Origin: Trichosphaerium sp. ATCC 40318
Taxonomy: Eukaryota > Discosea > Flabellinia > Trichosidae
DNA length: 64,000 bases
NCBI GenBank assembly: GCA_038496445.1
Contig: JALMLS010000013.1
Location: 124,001 to 188,000 of the forward strand
Direction: 5' to 3'
Of this stretch, positions 43,244 through 54,074 are shown one piece after another. Each line of letters opens with the position of its first letter. Position 1 is the stretch's first letter. The translations under genes and the position numbers were made by a program. The notes beneath the pieces were generated by a model that was given only the letters and a program-made list of their open reading frames with translations, was not told where the DNA came from and made no database searches.

Positions 43244-44767
43244 AGCCTGTACCAGCTCCTCATGGGGGGCTCATGTGCTTTCGACTGGGGTTTTCGGGTG
43301 TTTGAAGTTCAGAACGGAAACAAATACTGTGTTGATGTACGGTTAATAAGAAGGTATAAAGCACGTTTGATGAATATGTTGTGGCTCCAAATTATTGGCT
43401 TAAGCGTTGTGATACGGTTAACACGGTATATCACGATGATATAGAGCTGTTAATCAAAGGCAAGGGCGGTCATTTGACTGAAAGTTAAAGTCACATAACG
43501 TTTGTTCCAAAGAGTTTTTCCGAAGTTTTCCCGATGACTACACATATTTCACGGAGTTATATTTTCTAGCACTTCTAGCAGAGCTGACACATTTTGTTCG
43601 AATAGCTCCATCACAATGTGAGCAAAGTTTCACTTTAAGCATGTGACAACCTTTTTCGTTTTTAATACTCTTCTGTTTGACGCTCTTATTTTAAACAAAT
43701 ACAACGAGAAGCTTTACATTAGCGAGAAAGTCTTCAAGTTTAGTTTCTCTTAAATACCACAATCTAATAGTGTTTTTTTTAGACACTAGATTCAGTGGTT
43801 GTAACTCTGAGAAGGAACTGTACATGCGCATTTTATCAAACGCTAGCCAAACAGTAATAACTGAGGCTATATGATTGCTCTAGTACTGTGTTACCAACAA
43901 ATAGCATTATTGCTCATTCCCAGTGAACGACTTTGTTAGTGTCCCTAACATTTGCTCCTTCTACATTCCCGCCAACTTTGTCACCTGATGCTCCAATCCC
44001 TGACCTACCACCTTTGTCACTTACCTAGGATATGATACAATAGTTAGTGGCACAATTACTAAAAATGATAATAGGAGATGAGTCTAACAATAGAATATGG
44101 TACTAACAATATCACTTTTGATTCAGCGGATACCTTCAGCATTTGTTCCAACTGTTTTCAATGGACCAAGGAATGAATACTATCCAGCAACCGAGAATGG
44201 CCCTACAGAGTTTAAGTTTGATAAGAAGGTGTAATTTACTCATGGCAACTTGGGTCAGGAATTGTCGAGTGCCAGTGAAGTGTAACAAATGGTACAACAA
44301 TTTTTTGATTGAGAAAAGAGAAACCGTTGCTTTTACTATTACAGTGGCGGAATCATATTCAAACAGCTTATCAGTCAATGTTACAGCTACACTAGCAAAT
44401 ACTAAGCGACAAGCTAATACTCAAGTTGACATGAGAGTTGTAGGCATGTGCTTTTTTCTGGTTGTACAAACATGTCTTTAACATCCTCCAAACTTTTGAT
44501 GATAATGCAGCTTCTATCGTAGCTTCATATTTAAGCGATCATGCAGCTATTCAAATGACTAAAGATTCGTTTACAATGACGGTAATTGTTTGTTGCTCCT
44601 TCCTTAAGTGATCGTTTCTTACCTGATTGTAGACTTTCAGTGTTGTTAAACCATCAACTGTTACTGAAGGAAACGATAAAGTAGTCCCAACTGCTCCTAC
44701 TGCTACTTCTGATAGCGTACAATCTATTAACATTTTCAAAGCTGTTTTCCTTGCTCTTGTGTATTGA
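43207..44767 (+). CDS. Secreted or GPI-anchored protein, possibly frameshifted
   Basis: Starts with a clear signal peptide (MNLYVATLLVIIAACTSSSW). The following GSCAFDWGFRVFEVQNGNKY is one base out of frame across a run of six G at 43264-43269, so either the run is mis-sequenced or the gene is broken. Further coding-like exons are FVPTVFNGPRNEYYPATENG (about 44131), TITVAESYSNSLSVNVTATL (about 44335), FDDNAASIVASYLSDHAA (about 44488) and a last exon 44634-44767 (KPSTVTEGNDKVVPTAPTA). That exon ends in a hydrophobic tail, IFKAVFLALVY, suitable for GPI attachment. No known domain is recognised. Exon joins in the middle are incomplete. Confidence 0.5.
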
Positions 44768-44913
44768 TCGAAAAGTATTTATTAAAATAAAATAGACTGA
44801 AATAAACCCACTCATTCGTAGTTGTTGTTAATGTAATATCAGCACAAGGTAATTACATCTCGCAGTACAAGGCTAAATATTCTTGGAATTTTCTGATTTC
44901 ATTTGTTGCATTT

Positions 44914-45512
44914 CAACAGTTAAAAAGACACTCCTGCTCTTCTGTGGTTTCTATGATTTTAACATTGCTCATATGGAATGGATGAATAGATTCGTCTGTG
45001 ATGTTGATACACCATAGCACACAAACATATATATGTACTTTAAATGTTTTGCAAGCATCATAATTCCAGAGTCTGTGATTAATGGGCAAAAAAACAATAC
45101 AATGTGAGCTACGCCTTGAACATACTTCAATCCTTCGTCTGTTATCTGATTGGCATGATAGAGTTCCAGTTTGCGAACACCAGACAGAGAAGCAAGGTCA
45201 CTATCTTTTGCATCATGAAATTCTCTTGTTATTTCTATTGTGGTGTTTTTGAGAAGAGGACTTCCTGAAAGACGATAACAACTTGAAGCTGAGTTAACAT
45301 ATATTCGCTCATAGCCAACGTGATGGTGAATGATATCAGAAAGTCGTTTACAGCTTTGAGAAACAGGGTATCGAGATTTAGCGTCCACAAACTCAAGTGT
45401 GTAAACGATTATCTCTGGGGATGTCTAAAAGCTCAATAAGGTTTGGTTTGTATTCAAATCGTTCGTGTGAAGCTTCAGCCTTTGTTCTTCGCTCCATTAC
45501 GCCTAGAAACAT
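44914..45512 (-). pseudogene. F-box/LRR pseudogene with collapsed repeat array
   Basis: Inverted partial copy of the gene at 17720. The 5' part aligns from the ATG through the F-box head (PVSQSCKRLSDIIHHHVGYE) to the third LRR (GIMMLAKHLKYIY). The 3' part aligns to the last coding bases around 19040-19150. About 825 bp of the central LRR array are missing. A two-base deletion (CCACCAGAG to CCCAGAG, near 45421) shifts the frame early. It cannot make the family protein. Confidence 0.85.
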
Positions 45513-45807
45513 TTATTAACTTGCTAAACAGTTTATTTGTGGCTTTTCAAGCGATTACTTGTTTATACTTACTTAAGTGTGCTTTAAACTCTTGTACAAG
45601 AATAAACAAGAGTAGATACAGGCTCTAATACTGTGGTTGTATTGTACTATATTTTTTCTTGGTTAATGCTTACTCCTGAAGACCAAATCCGAAAATCCTT
45701 TGTTAAAAAAACCAGCCAGGAATTTTGTTGAAATACTGTTAGCTTGGTTGACTCTTTGCGTGGCAACATAAATCGTACTATAAGCGCAAATACATCCACT
45801 GCGCAAT

Positions 45808-46761
45808 ATGCAGCAAAAAGATACTAACTCTGGCATTTGCCGGCTTTTACTTCTTCCAGTGGAGATACAGCTTGATATCATAGATCTAGACTACACATTG
45901 TACATAAACTGGCCATTATTGGCAAAAAAAGCGGCTACAGCAACGAGGTTTGATGGAGACTTAAAGAAACATGGGAAGTGGCTCCAAAGGCAAATAAAAG
46001 AGGATTCTGATCCTGACGAAAAAAAAATCACGTGCCAAGAGTGGTGGAAACACAACCAAAAAAACGGAGAACAAAAAAAGTGGTACGAAAATGGCCAATT
46101 GCGAGAACAGTTGTACTTTGTTGATGGTAACATTGAGGGTAAGTACACTGCTTGGTATAGCAATGGTGAATTGTTTGAGACATTAAACTTTGTTAACAGT
46201 AAACCTGATGGAGAGTACCAAAAGTGGCATGAAAATGGTCAATTATTTGAACAGTGTCTTTTCGTTGATGGAAAGGAAGAAGGTGATCACAAGTGGTGGC
46301 ATAAAAATGGTACTTTAGGTGAGCATGTTTACCAAGCCAATGGCTTAATTGAAGGAGAACGTAAAACATGGCATCAAAATGGTTCATTGAAGATAAGGGA
46401 ACAGTATGTTAAAAACAAAAAAGAAGGAAAGTCAAAGAGATGGTGTTCAAAAGGAACGCTACAGTATTGTGGTAACTACGCCAATGGTGTACGAGAAGGA
46501 GGATCCATATGGTACTTCAACAATGGCCATTTCAAAGAGCACCAGTATTTTGTCAATGACAAGCTTCATGGAGAATACAAAAGATGGCATATTGATGGTC
46601 AATTAATGAAACATTGTTACTATGTTAATGGTACTCTTGATGGAGAGTATAATGAATGGTATGGTGATGGTAAACCGAAAGATAGTTGTTTTTATGTGGG
46701 AGGTAGAAGGCAAACAAAGTTATTCAGAATGCTTCAAACACTTAATCCTTTTTCCAAGTGA
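45808..46761 (+). CDS. F-box-like MORN/YwqK-repeat protein
   Basis: Intronless, 317 residues. Head: LLLLPVEIQLDIIDLDYTL, then INWPLLAKKAATATRFDGDL. About ten repeats follow (NGEQKKWYENGQLREQLYF, EGDHKWWHKNGTLGEH, HGEYKRWHIDGQLMKH). Unlike the 40759 gene it has no small first exon. It stands head to head with the LRR pseudogene at 45512, the same arrangement as the pair at 15883/16412, so the pair was probably duplicated together and one partner lost. Confidence 0.85.
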   Translation: MQQKDTNSGICRLLLLPVEIQLDIIDLDYTLYINWPLLAKKAATATRFDGDLKKHGKWLQRQIKEDSDPDEKKITCQEWWKHNQKNGEQKKWYENGQLREQLYFVDGNIEGKYTAWYSNGELFETLNFVNSKPDGEYQKWHENGQLFEQCLFVDGKEEGDHKWWHKNGTLGEHVYQANGLIEGERKTWHQNGSLKIREQYVKNKKEGKSKRWCSKGTLQYCGNYANGVREGGSIWYFNNGHFKEHQYFVNDKLHGEYKRWHIDGQLMKHCYYVNGTLDGEYNEWYGDGKPKDSCFYVGGRRQTKLFRMLQTLNPFSK

Positions 46762-47402
46762 GCTTAAGAAATACTTGTAGCTACAATAATAAAACAGTTT
46801 AGAGTCAATTATACTCGTACTGAAGATTTAAACCGTTCTAACTTAGTGTTTCTTACAACCCGCTTGTTGCAAGACAAAATCAAGTATTGTCTGAAGTGGT
46901 AGAACTGCTGCAAAACTAAACCAAAAACTTGGGATTTAATGGCTCACGTGCATACCAAACTGCCGTGAATCTGTAATTGTCCTTCATTGTCAGTAGCAAT
47001 GTAAGGCAGATATCTATTGATTAAGCCTTACTCACTGTATTTGCATAAAGTACTTCTAAGCCTATACCAGTATTTCATGTAGTCAACTACTGCCAACATG
47101 AAATAAATTGAGTCTAGCAAATAGGATTCCCGCGTACCCAGATACAGGGTGATACGATGTATGTCAAGAAGTTGTTGTTACTGTGATGGTCCGCTTGCTG
47201 TGAACGATTGAAGATTACCCAGTGTCATTTGTTTTGTAGACAGATAGGTGGTTCTTCGTCATCAACTTGTTGTAAATGCACATATATTAATAAAATGCAA
47301 TTTGTAATCGTTTTTGTTGAAATTCTATTTTTAACAACAATTATTTCTAGTGTAGTCAAGTACAACAATAACGGCAATTTTTACTTACCAGGAAGCACTA
47401 GG
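46762..47402. other. Intergenic
   Basis: One CACGTG at 46945. A frame at 47295-47402 (MQFVIVFVEILFLTTIISSV) could be a signal-peptide exon and runs in frame into the Ras-like ATG, but there is no other support for it. Confidence 0.35.
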
Positions 47403-47819
47403 ATGACTACTTACAAGGTATCAATTATTGGCGCCAGTGGTGTCGGTAAATCAACACTTAGGGGCAGCATCGCTTTTGAGACAGTTTCGAAAATTACAAC
47501 ATTTTTGATTTTTGATGTTTACGGCATTTCGAGAATCTTTGAGACGTTTTTACTCACCTCAGAACCGTCTTAACCAAAAATTGCTTATTATCAACATTTA
47601 GCTAGTATTCTATACTTATAGGGTTTAAAACCATTTTGCGATTCGTTAGTGCTGTGCGGAGGAAAAGTACCGACAGTCAAAGCAATTTTTTTCAAAACAA
47701 ACTTTTTCAAAAATTTCGGAATTTCTGAAACTGTCTCAAAAGCGATGCTGCCCCTTAAGATACAAGTTGCTGAAAACCGCTTTGTTGAAGAATACGACCC
47801 TACCATAGAAGCGTCGTAA
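47403..47819 (+). pseudogene. Ras-like GTPase fragment split by a MITE
   Basis: The left piece (47403-47460) is MTTYKVSIIGASGVGKSTL, the beta1 strand and P-loop G1 (GxxGVGKS/T) of a Ras-family GTPase. After the 294-bp MITE the right piece continues KIQVAENRFVEEYDPTIEA, the alpha1 helix and switch I/effector region (Ras: EYDPTIEDS). Removing the MITE and one TTA restores one unbroken frame across the junction. The frame ends at TAA (47817-47819). I find no G3 (DTAGQE), G4 (NKxD) or G5 segment downstream, so only the first ~40 codons remain. It may be a truncated gene or a first exon whose rest is lost. Confidence 0.75.
47461..47754. mobile_element. 294-bp MITE with terminal inverted repeats (PIF/Harbinger-like)
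   Basis: The ends are inverted repeats starting GGGGCAGCATCGCTTTTGAG and continuing ACAGTTTC, about 28 bp nearly perfect. Both ends are flanked by TTA (47458-47460 and 47755-47757). A 3-bp TWA target duplication with G-rich termini is characteristic of PIF/Harbinger (Tourist) elements. No transposase is encoded, so it depends on an element elsewhere in the genome. The right terminus extends imperfect pairing (GAAATTCCGAAATTT against GAAAATTACAACATTT). Confidence 0.85.
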
Positions 47820-47944
47820 TCTTTTCAATCAATTAACAACACTTTTATGCACTTTGGGCCAGCACAGTTTTTGCACAAAGCTTACAATTTGTAAAAATTG
47901 TAGAAATTCGCAAAATGGCAATTTGCTACTTTTACTGCATTTTA

Positions 47945-48722
47945 TGGAATCTTTACAATGCTATTTCTCACCACTGCAATCATTGTTGTACTTTTGATTG
48001 TACCTCATAGTATACAATATACTATAGAGTACTGTGAAGTAGTGAGAAATTATTTCGTTAATTCAGTGGTGAGAAAAGGTATTGCCAGTGCTGGCATACA
48101 TATTGGTGTACTAAGTGAACACGTCAAAGAATGTACCATTGTTGGTAAACTATTGTACTTCGATTGAGTGTCACTGTTTTATGGAAGCGTGTTTACCACA
48201 ACCACACTGTATGTTCTCTTTCCGGATTTACGATTGATATTGAAGTACCTCATGCTCTGTTCTTATCTTAAGTGAAGGTAATTACTGTTAAAAGTCACGC
48301 CAAGACAATCGCACTTACACATACTACAGTCCACAAAAGAAACAAGCCAAAAAGACCAACCAGTGTATGGAATATACAAATACAACAGCCTTCAAATGGG
48401 CCCAGCTATACCAAAACAAGTTGGTAAAACAGGTACTTGCATATGGATTCATACCTTGCATTGGTACACTGTATGTACCCTTTTCTATCTTCGTTAAGAG
48501 CTTGAGTTTCATTTTTACTCAGAAGAAGTTCATACTGTTTTCTTATTTTGCTTGTGTAGATGTAAGCGTTGCTATTTCTAACGAATATATCTGACACTAC
48601 TGTGGCAATTCAGTGATATAAAAGCAAACGATGCTAACACAAACAACTGTGGATATATTGATGTAACATGTGGAAGACCAGGAGGAGAGAATCATAAAGG
48701 TTTTGTTGATTTTTGGGAGTAG
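47945..48722 (+). CDS. Possible secreted protein gene, unresolved
   Basis: An ATG at 47958 gives a signal-like start (MLFLTTAIIVVLLIVPHS). Coding-like pieces follow, including CHCFMEACLPQPHC (about 48166), DQPVYGIYKYNSLQMGPA (about 48355) and CGYIDVTCGRPGGENHKGF (about 48651, ending FVDFWE before a TAG at 48719-48721). The pieces are Cys-containing and in different frames, so introns would be needed, but I could not fix the junctions. It resembles the Cys-rich secreted genes near 43.2 kb in style only. Confidence 0.3.
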
Positions 48723-48877
48723 GAATCAAAAAGGGTTATGCAACTGTAAAAAGTTTGTACACTTCATAAGACAATAGTCAAAGGCAGTGCAAGCTGAAAA
48801 TAAAGTGGTTTATTCTAAAATTGGATGCACTTTATAGTTACTGGCAACATCTCTGCATCCATATTAATGTACTTAAG

Positions 48878-49990
48878 CTATTTGTCCGTAAAATACTTGC
48901 CATGCTGTTTTGCAAAAACCAATTGACGAAGACAAGTACTCGTGTTTGAACCATTCTCAATAAGTGATTTAACACAATCATCTGTAACATTAAAACAACA
49001 CCTAACATTAATAGCATGAGCGCCTTTCAATGCTTTTACACCCTCATCTGTAACGAAAGTACGGGACAGGTCAATTGTATGAACACCAGCCAATGCTTTA
49101 ACACCATCATCTGTAACTCGGGTACAAGACAGGTTAATTGTATGAACACCAGCCAACGCTGTTACACCCGCATCAGCAACGAAAGTATGAGACAGGTCAA
49201 TTGTATGAACACCACCCAATGCTTTTATACCCTCATCTGTAACTCGGGTACTAGACAGGTTAATTGTATGAACACCAGCCAATGCTTTAACACCCTCATC
49301 TGTAATTTGTTGACAAAAGGTCAAATCTATCGAATAAACACCTTTCAATGCTTTAACACCCTCATCTGTAATACTCCTACACTCAGATAAGCTAATTGTA
49401 TGAACACCAGCCAAAGCTTTAACACCTTCATCTGTAATTTTACTACACATCCTCAAGTGTATTGTATGTATACCAGCCAACGCTTTAATGCCTTCATCTG
49501 TAATATGTGAACTAAATATAAAAGAAACTCTTTTAATTCCAGAGAGCTGTTTAAGATGTTCATCAGTAACTGATTCATTTAATTGATATTTAAAGGATAT
49601 CCCATCAACAACTTTGAAGTGAGTGAAGTCTATTTTTCTAAACTTTTTATCCATTTCAAGTGCGTATGCACCTTGTAGGTACTTTAAATGCTTTTGTTGA
49701 ATAGGAAACTTGATAATAATCGTGTGTTCTTTGATGAGATGAGGCGCTTTTGTGAATAATTTCCGGAGCTTTTTTTTCTTCTTTAAAACGATATATTTCC
49801 TATTTGTATATCCAAGGTACTGTTTTGCAATGTTTGAAAGTAATTTGGATACACGGACAACGGAATGCATGGATAAGATCGAAATATATTCTAGAACGTG
49901 AATAATGACTTCTACAGGTATCTCATCAAATATTGAGCTGTTTTTGTTCATCTCTTTAGCCAGATTTTTAACGAAATATGACCAACTCAA
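48878..49990 (-). CDS. F-box-like LRR protein
   Basis: Intronless, 370 residues. A third type of F-box head: SIFDEIPVEVIIHVLEYIS, then HSVVRVSKLLSNIAKQYLGY. The linker (TKAPHLIKEHTIIIKF) replaces the GSPLLQNT block. About ten LRRs follow, the last seven highly homogenised (GVHTINLSSTRVTDEGIKAL, GVHTIDLSHTFVADAGVTA). It has a non-repeat C-terminus (SNTSTCLRQLVFAKQHG). The alternation of 21-residue T-type and 24-residue C-type repeats is as in the other copies. Confidence 0.85.
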   Translation of the reverse strand: MSWSYFVKNLAKEMNKNSSIFDEIPVEVIIHVLEYISILSMHSVVRVSKLLSNIAKQYLGYTNRKYIVLKKKKKLRKLFTKAPHLIKEHTIIIKFPIQQKHLKYLQGAYALEMDKKFRKIDFTHFKVVDGISFKYQLNESVTDEHLKQLSGIKRVSFIFSSHITDEGIKALAGIHTIHLRMCSKITDEGVKALAGVHTISLSECRSITDEGVKALKGVYSIDLTFCQQITDEGVKALAGVHTINLSSTRVTDEGIKALGGVHTIDLSHTFVADAGVTALAGVHTINLSCTRVTDDGVKALAGVHTIDLSRTFVTDEGVKALKGAHAINVRCCFNVTDDCVKSLIENGSNTSTCLRQLVFAKQHGKYFTDK

Positions 49991-50389
49991 AAAGTCAGTT
50001 TTAGAAATAGATCACGTTTTTCAAAACGAAAGGGCACTGAAACTTGAAACGTTGAAGGGCACACTAAAGATGAGAATACGTGTAAGAGAGACGTGGCCTT
50101 ATTGTAGGATAATAATAGCGTGTTTATTTATAGATTGTTACATAATTCAGAGAATACATATTAATGTTCATTATCGAGATATCATTAATCTCATGGTTAA
50201 ATGTAATCAGAGAATAGTAACGTATGCTGTTGTATGTTACAAAACTGGTCAAAGCGTCATGAATACTTCCGCACATATCGAGTTTCATTATACTCCATCT
50301 TTAGCTAAATAGCAATAAAAAGTCGCCAGTGTGTTAATCACGTTTCTGCGAAAGGCATAGTAGAGTCGATATTTTAAACAAGTGGAAGC
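49991..50389. other. Intergenic
   Basis: A 135-codon plus frame (49905-50312) overlaps the antisense of the LRR start; I see no sign that it is a gene. Otherwise it holds the promoter of the 49990 gene. Confidence 0.35.
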
Positions 50390-50705
50390 CAAAGACAGAA
50401 AACACGAGTGAGCCTGTATTCAACCTTGTTGGGCTTACACTCCGTTCAGCCCAAACATGCCTCTTTTTGCGAGGTATTATTCACAACCATGTTGGATATG
50501 GTCGTATCAATGTTAAAAGTGAATAAAAACAAACCACTCTAGTAACAGATGAAGGTTTGGCGTTCACACTATCAGCTTGGGCTGTTGTAGAATGATAACA
50601 GACGAAGGTGTGAAGGGATTGGCAGGTGTACATACTATCCACTTGCATGATTGTAAGTCAATAACAGATAAGGGTATTATGGCTTTGGCAGGCGTACAGA
50701 AAGTA
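50390..50705 (+). pseudogene. F-box/LRR pseudogene fragment
   Basis: Short, broken relative of the 2943-type gene. FNLVGLTLRSAQTCLFLRGI and HNHVGYGRINVKSE keep the F-box head but lack the codons between LVALPIE... and TLR. A stop follows, then a jump to ITDEGVKGLAGVHTIHLHDC and SITDKGIMALAGVQ. Only two or three LRRs remain and frames are shifted. Decayed copy. Confidence 0.8.
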
Positions 50706-50900
50706 AAAAAAGCACAATTTTTTATTGTGTTATATGTACAAGAATAGTAAAAAAGGTTGAAAGAACTCTCTTTGCGCATCATCGTTTATGTTTTTTTGTT
50801 ATTTTTTCCTTAAATGTTTGAAACCTCTAATGTCTTACTTCAAACTCTCCTGCTTTTGTAATATGCTTTACACCCTACCATTTGATTAAACAACTACTTA

Positions 50901-53532
50901 TTAAGTAATACAAAACAAAAGGAAGGCTGATAAGGATTTTGTTTGTAAAACAAAGTCTCCACTATACAGGGTAATTATATAGTGTTTCTTTGATAAACCA
51001 GAGAGCAAGGCTATAAATATAATATTGTGGGGTGTAAGAAAAAGAGTTTACCTTGAATGGTTTATAATCAACATTTAGAATCTTGATTTGATCAACATTT
51101 AGTCCTGAAGCATTCTAAACAAAAAATATCAGTTTTTGAGCTTTAATCGATAGATTTGATACATAATATGGGTATTCCGTTCTGTTGAATGTCAACCCAC
51201 ATGAAGGTTGAGGCTTGAAAAAACCAAACAACCAGAAAAAATTCTTGATCCAAAAAAAAAGCACGAAATTGAAACTACAGGGGCGAGTGTAGTGGTTTTT
51301 TTCTACTCTCCAGTAAACATTTTGTTTATAATGTAATAATCAATACTTTTGTGTGAAGTTTGAGTGAGAAACATAAAAGGTTAGGTACTCAGCGTTGGTT
51401 GATGACCAAAAAAATATTATTGAAGGGTACAAAAAAAAGCGTACCCATTTCTTCAGTTCAAATGATACTACTACAACTGGTTTCATCTCAGGCTGACTTG
51501 AACATGTAAGCTTGGCTAATATGATTTAGAACAAAAAGTATACAGTAATAAATCATTGACTTACCATCTAAAGTTGGTGCAATTGCAGGAAAGTGAGAAA
51601 ATTTCCATGTTGCTGTCTACAAAAAAAGTAAATAACCAACATAACGTTTCAAGCATATCCAATAGTTACACTCTAGAAGCGCAACTACGACTGGCATAGA
51701 TAGGGCTTAAAAATAGAAGTCTCAAAATACAAACTTGAGCAAGTTTAAAAGAGAGTTAAAACGCTTGGTTGGAGCCTTAAAGTTGGACTCTTTTGAATGC
51801 AACAGGTACTTTTGAAATAAAAGGTAACGTACTCTTTCTTGTTCATTGTATTTAGCAAATCCATGAGACACTGTAAAATCAGCACTTGTCACTTTTGTCG
51901 GGAATATAACGTCTAGTTTAACAGAATTGAAGAAAACTTGACCGACATTTTTATCAACACGAATATGAAGGGTACCACCTGTCTGTGAGTATGTTGATTG
52001 TACTTTTATATTAACAGGTACTTTTATATTACCCCTAACACTAAATATAGCCAAAATTAGAACATGAGGAAAGTAGAGAGATCTATAAGGACGTACGTGT
52101 ATTCAAAAACAGTAAATTTTTTATCCGGCGGAATAAGACTCAAGGTTCCTGCTTCTAAATATCTTTTCTTGTTTACTGATGGATGTAAAGCAGCATCATC
52201 TATAATTCTATGGTTTGAAAACATAAAACATATCTCAGGCATCCCTTAAAAGCAGTAAGGTAAGCAACTTGTCAAAAAAACAAGAAAATAGTTTAATGTT
52301 CAATTACCTGATAATCTACATTCTACCTTAGCCAGCCCTCGTATTGTAGCGTACAGAACTTTATTTCCGCTATTCAATAGTAATAAGCACACCAGTTTAA
52401 ATCGGAAAATGAAACAAGGAAGCCGACATACTCTATCTTTGCATCAATGTATTCAACGAAATCAACTAAAAGTTCATTTCTTGCGTAATAAACGCCTGTA
52501 GGTCTATGTCTTTGCATCAATTGGTTAATCTATAATAATCAAATATATTAATATCTCAAAACCATACAAATCTATTGAAAAAAAAACACGTGTAGAACAA
52601 GAAAGACGTCAAACAAAAAAAAACGAAAAAATAGATTTTCATCGACACATGACGGCAGCTTTTGCCCAAAGTGCAATAAAACACGTAAGAATATTTTACA
52701 ACACAAGTATACTTCGTTTCAGACAAAAAAACCTGCAGTGAAATTCCGAAACGACATGATTTTCTTTTTGGAAAGTTTGTTCTCAAAAATACAGGATTGT
52801 GAATACTGAACTTACATTCCTTGCTACTTCATCATTATCATTGGATGTCCAAGGGTTTAATTGACCTATAATAGACTCTTCATATACCATTGACTTCATT
52901 GCTGCAGGGTAATTATTAAAAGGTAGTCCACCATCCGCTATTTCGTCCACAACCTATTTTAAAGACACGAGTAAGAAAAACAACAAGGTTTCGAAGTAAT
53001 TTTCTTCAACGGTTTGTGAATAAAATATAAATGGTTTCTAGTACCTGTTGTAACACTACTATATCGCGCTTAACCATTTTCGGCGTCAATCCACCGTATT
53101 TAAAGTCAATATAATCTGTAATAATGGAATCATCCTTTCTGAGCGTTTATGATGTTTTTTGTTTAAAAACGTACGTTGGAACATCTCTATAATGTTGTGG
53201 AGTAATTGAATAGCGCAAATAGCTGGAATATCGCGTGTCACTGTTGCCACAGCGAAAACTTGTGGCCCAGGGTGTATCCAAGCAAATACAGTCCCATTTA
53301 CTTCAAGTATTGGTGGTTGACCTTCAATCTCTACCATTCATTAACCAATCAGATCCCAAGCGTCTGTAAGCGACGTACCGAGTTTTGAGGCAATTTCGTA
53401 CAGCAAGTGCTCTGATGTTGCCTTTTTGTAGTGTTTGCTTAGTAGCGTGTGCCCATAGAAATGTCAGTGGTACATTTCAATATTGTACAACGCGTACCCA
53501 TCTTGCTCTAACAAAAAGAAGCTTGATATCAT
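50901..53532 (-). CDS. AP-3 adaptor complex mu subunit
   Basis: About twelve exons, start ATG at 53532 (MISSFFLLEQDG, continuing KHYKKATSEHLLYEIASKL), stop at 50901. The longin-like N-domain continues EIEGQPPILEVNGTVFAWIH and VTRDIPAICAIQLLHNIIEM. A linker has YGGLTPKMVKRDIVVLQQ, GQLNPWTSNDNDE and RPTGVYYARNELLVDFVEY. The mu-homology domain follows: LSG-MPEICFMFSNHRIIDDAAL, HPSVNKKRYLEAG, LSLIPPDKKFTVFEY, VIFPTKVTSADFTVSHG, FSHFPAIAPTLD and VVVVSFELKKW. It ends LNVDYKPFK and TLYSGDFVLQT. The SGMP...HP...KR...SLIPPD pattern is closest to AP-3 rather than AP-1/2. The subunit binds YxxPhi sorting signals on cargo for lysosome or vacuole traffic. One intron is only 48 bases (donor GTACGTC). A CACGTG lies in an intron at 52587. 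Confidence 0.87.
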
Positions 53533-54074
53533 TCCAAACAACGATTGGACGCAAACAGAGTTTAGTTATCGCTTATTTGACGCACTTAGACCTATTGCAG
53601 CTTAAATCAAGCGTTTTGTGCTACACGTTTGTAGTTTACTGGGTGCAATATTTATTCTACCCCCAATGAAACATAAGGAGTCACTGCTGAAAATGCGAAT
53701 TCGCAACTTCATTTTTAAACAACTTTTACGTGAAAACGCGCTTTGTAACTAGTTTTTCTTCGATTAGATACGCACTACGAACAGCCTATTCAAAACCAAG
53801 TCTTTCCCGCCACATAATGTTTTTTACGTATTGGCCAGAAGCACGTGCCTGAACGTTACCAGTTCGCACCCACAAACTAAAAAGCTTCTTTGTATTCTTC
53901 CGAAAGCACTGGTAGGTAACGATTTCGATTTGAGGAGTAATGATTCGTTTTTGCCTGTCAAAGAAGTACTAATAAGGAAAGTCTTCCACGCGACAATCCA
54001 CCCAAAACCGCACAAAGTCGCACTAATTCGTAATTTTCCGTAAAGACTACATCAAAGACCTCATATAACCTACT
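53533..54074. other. Intergenic, divergent promoter region
   Basis: Lies between AP-3 mu (leftward) and the ISU gene (rightward). CACGTG at 53842. Short frames on both strands are not convincing. Confidence 0.4.

Noticed and set aside
49905-50312. 135-codon plus frame upstream of the 49990 LRR gene
   Set aside because: Partly antisense to the LRR start, no family, poor composition; chance opening in AT-rich DNA.
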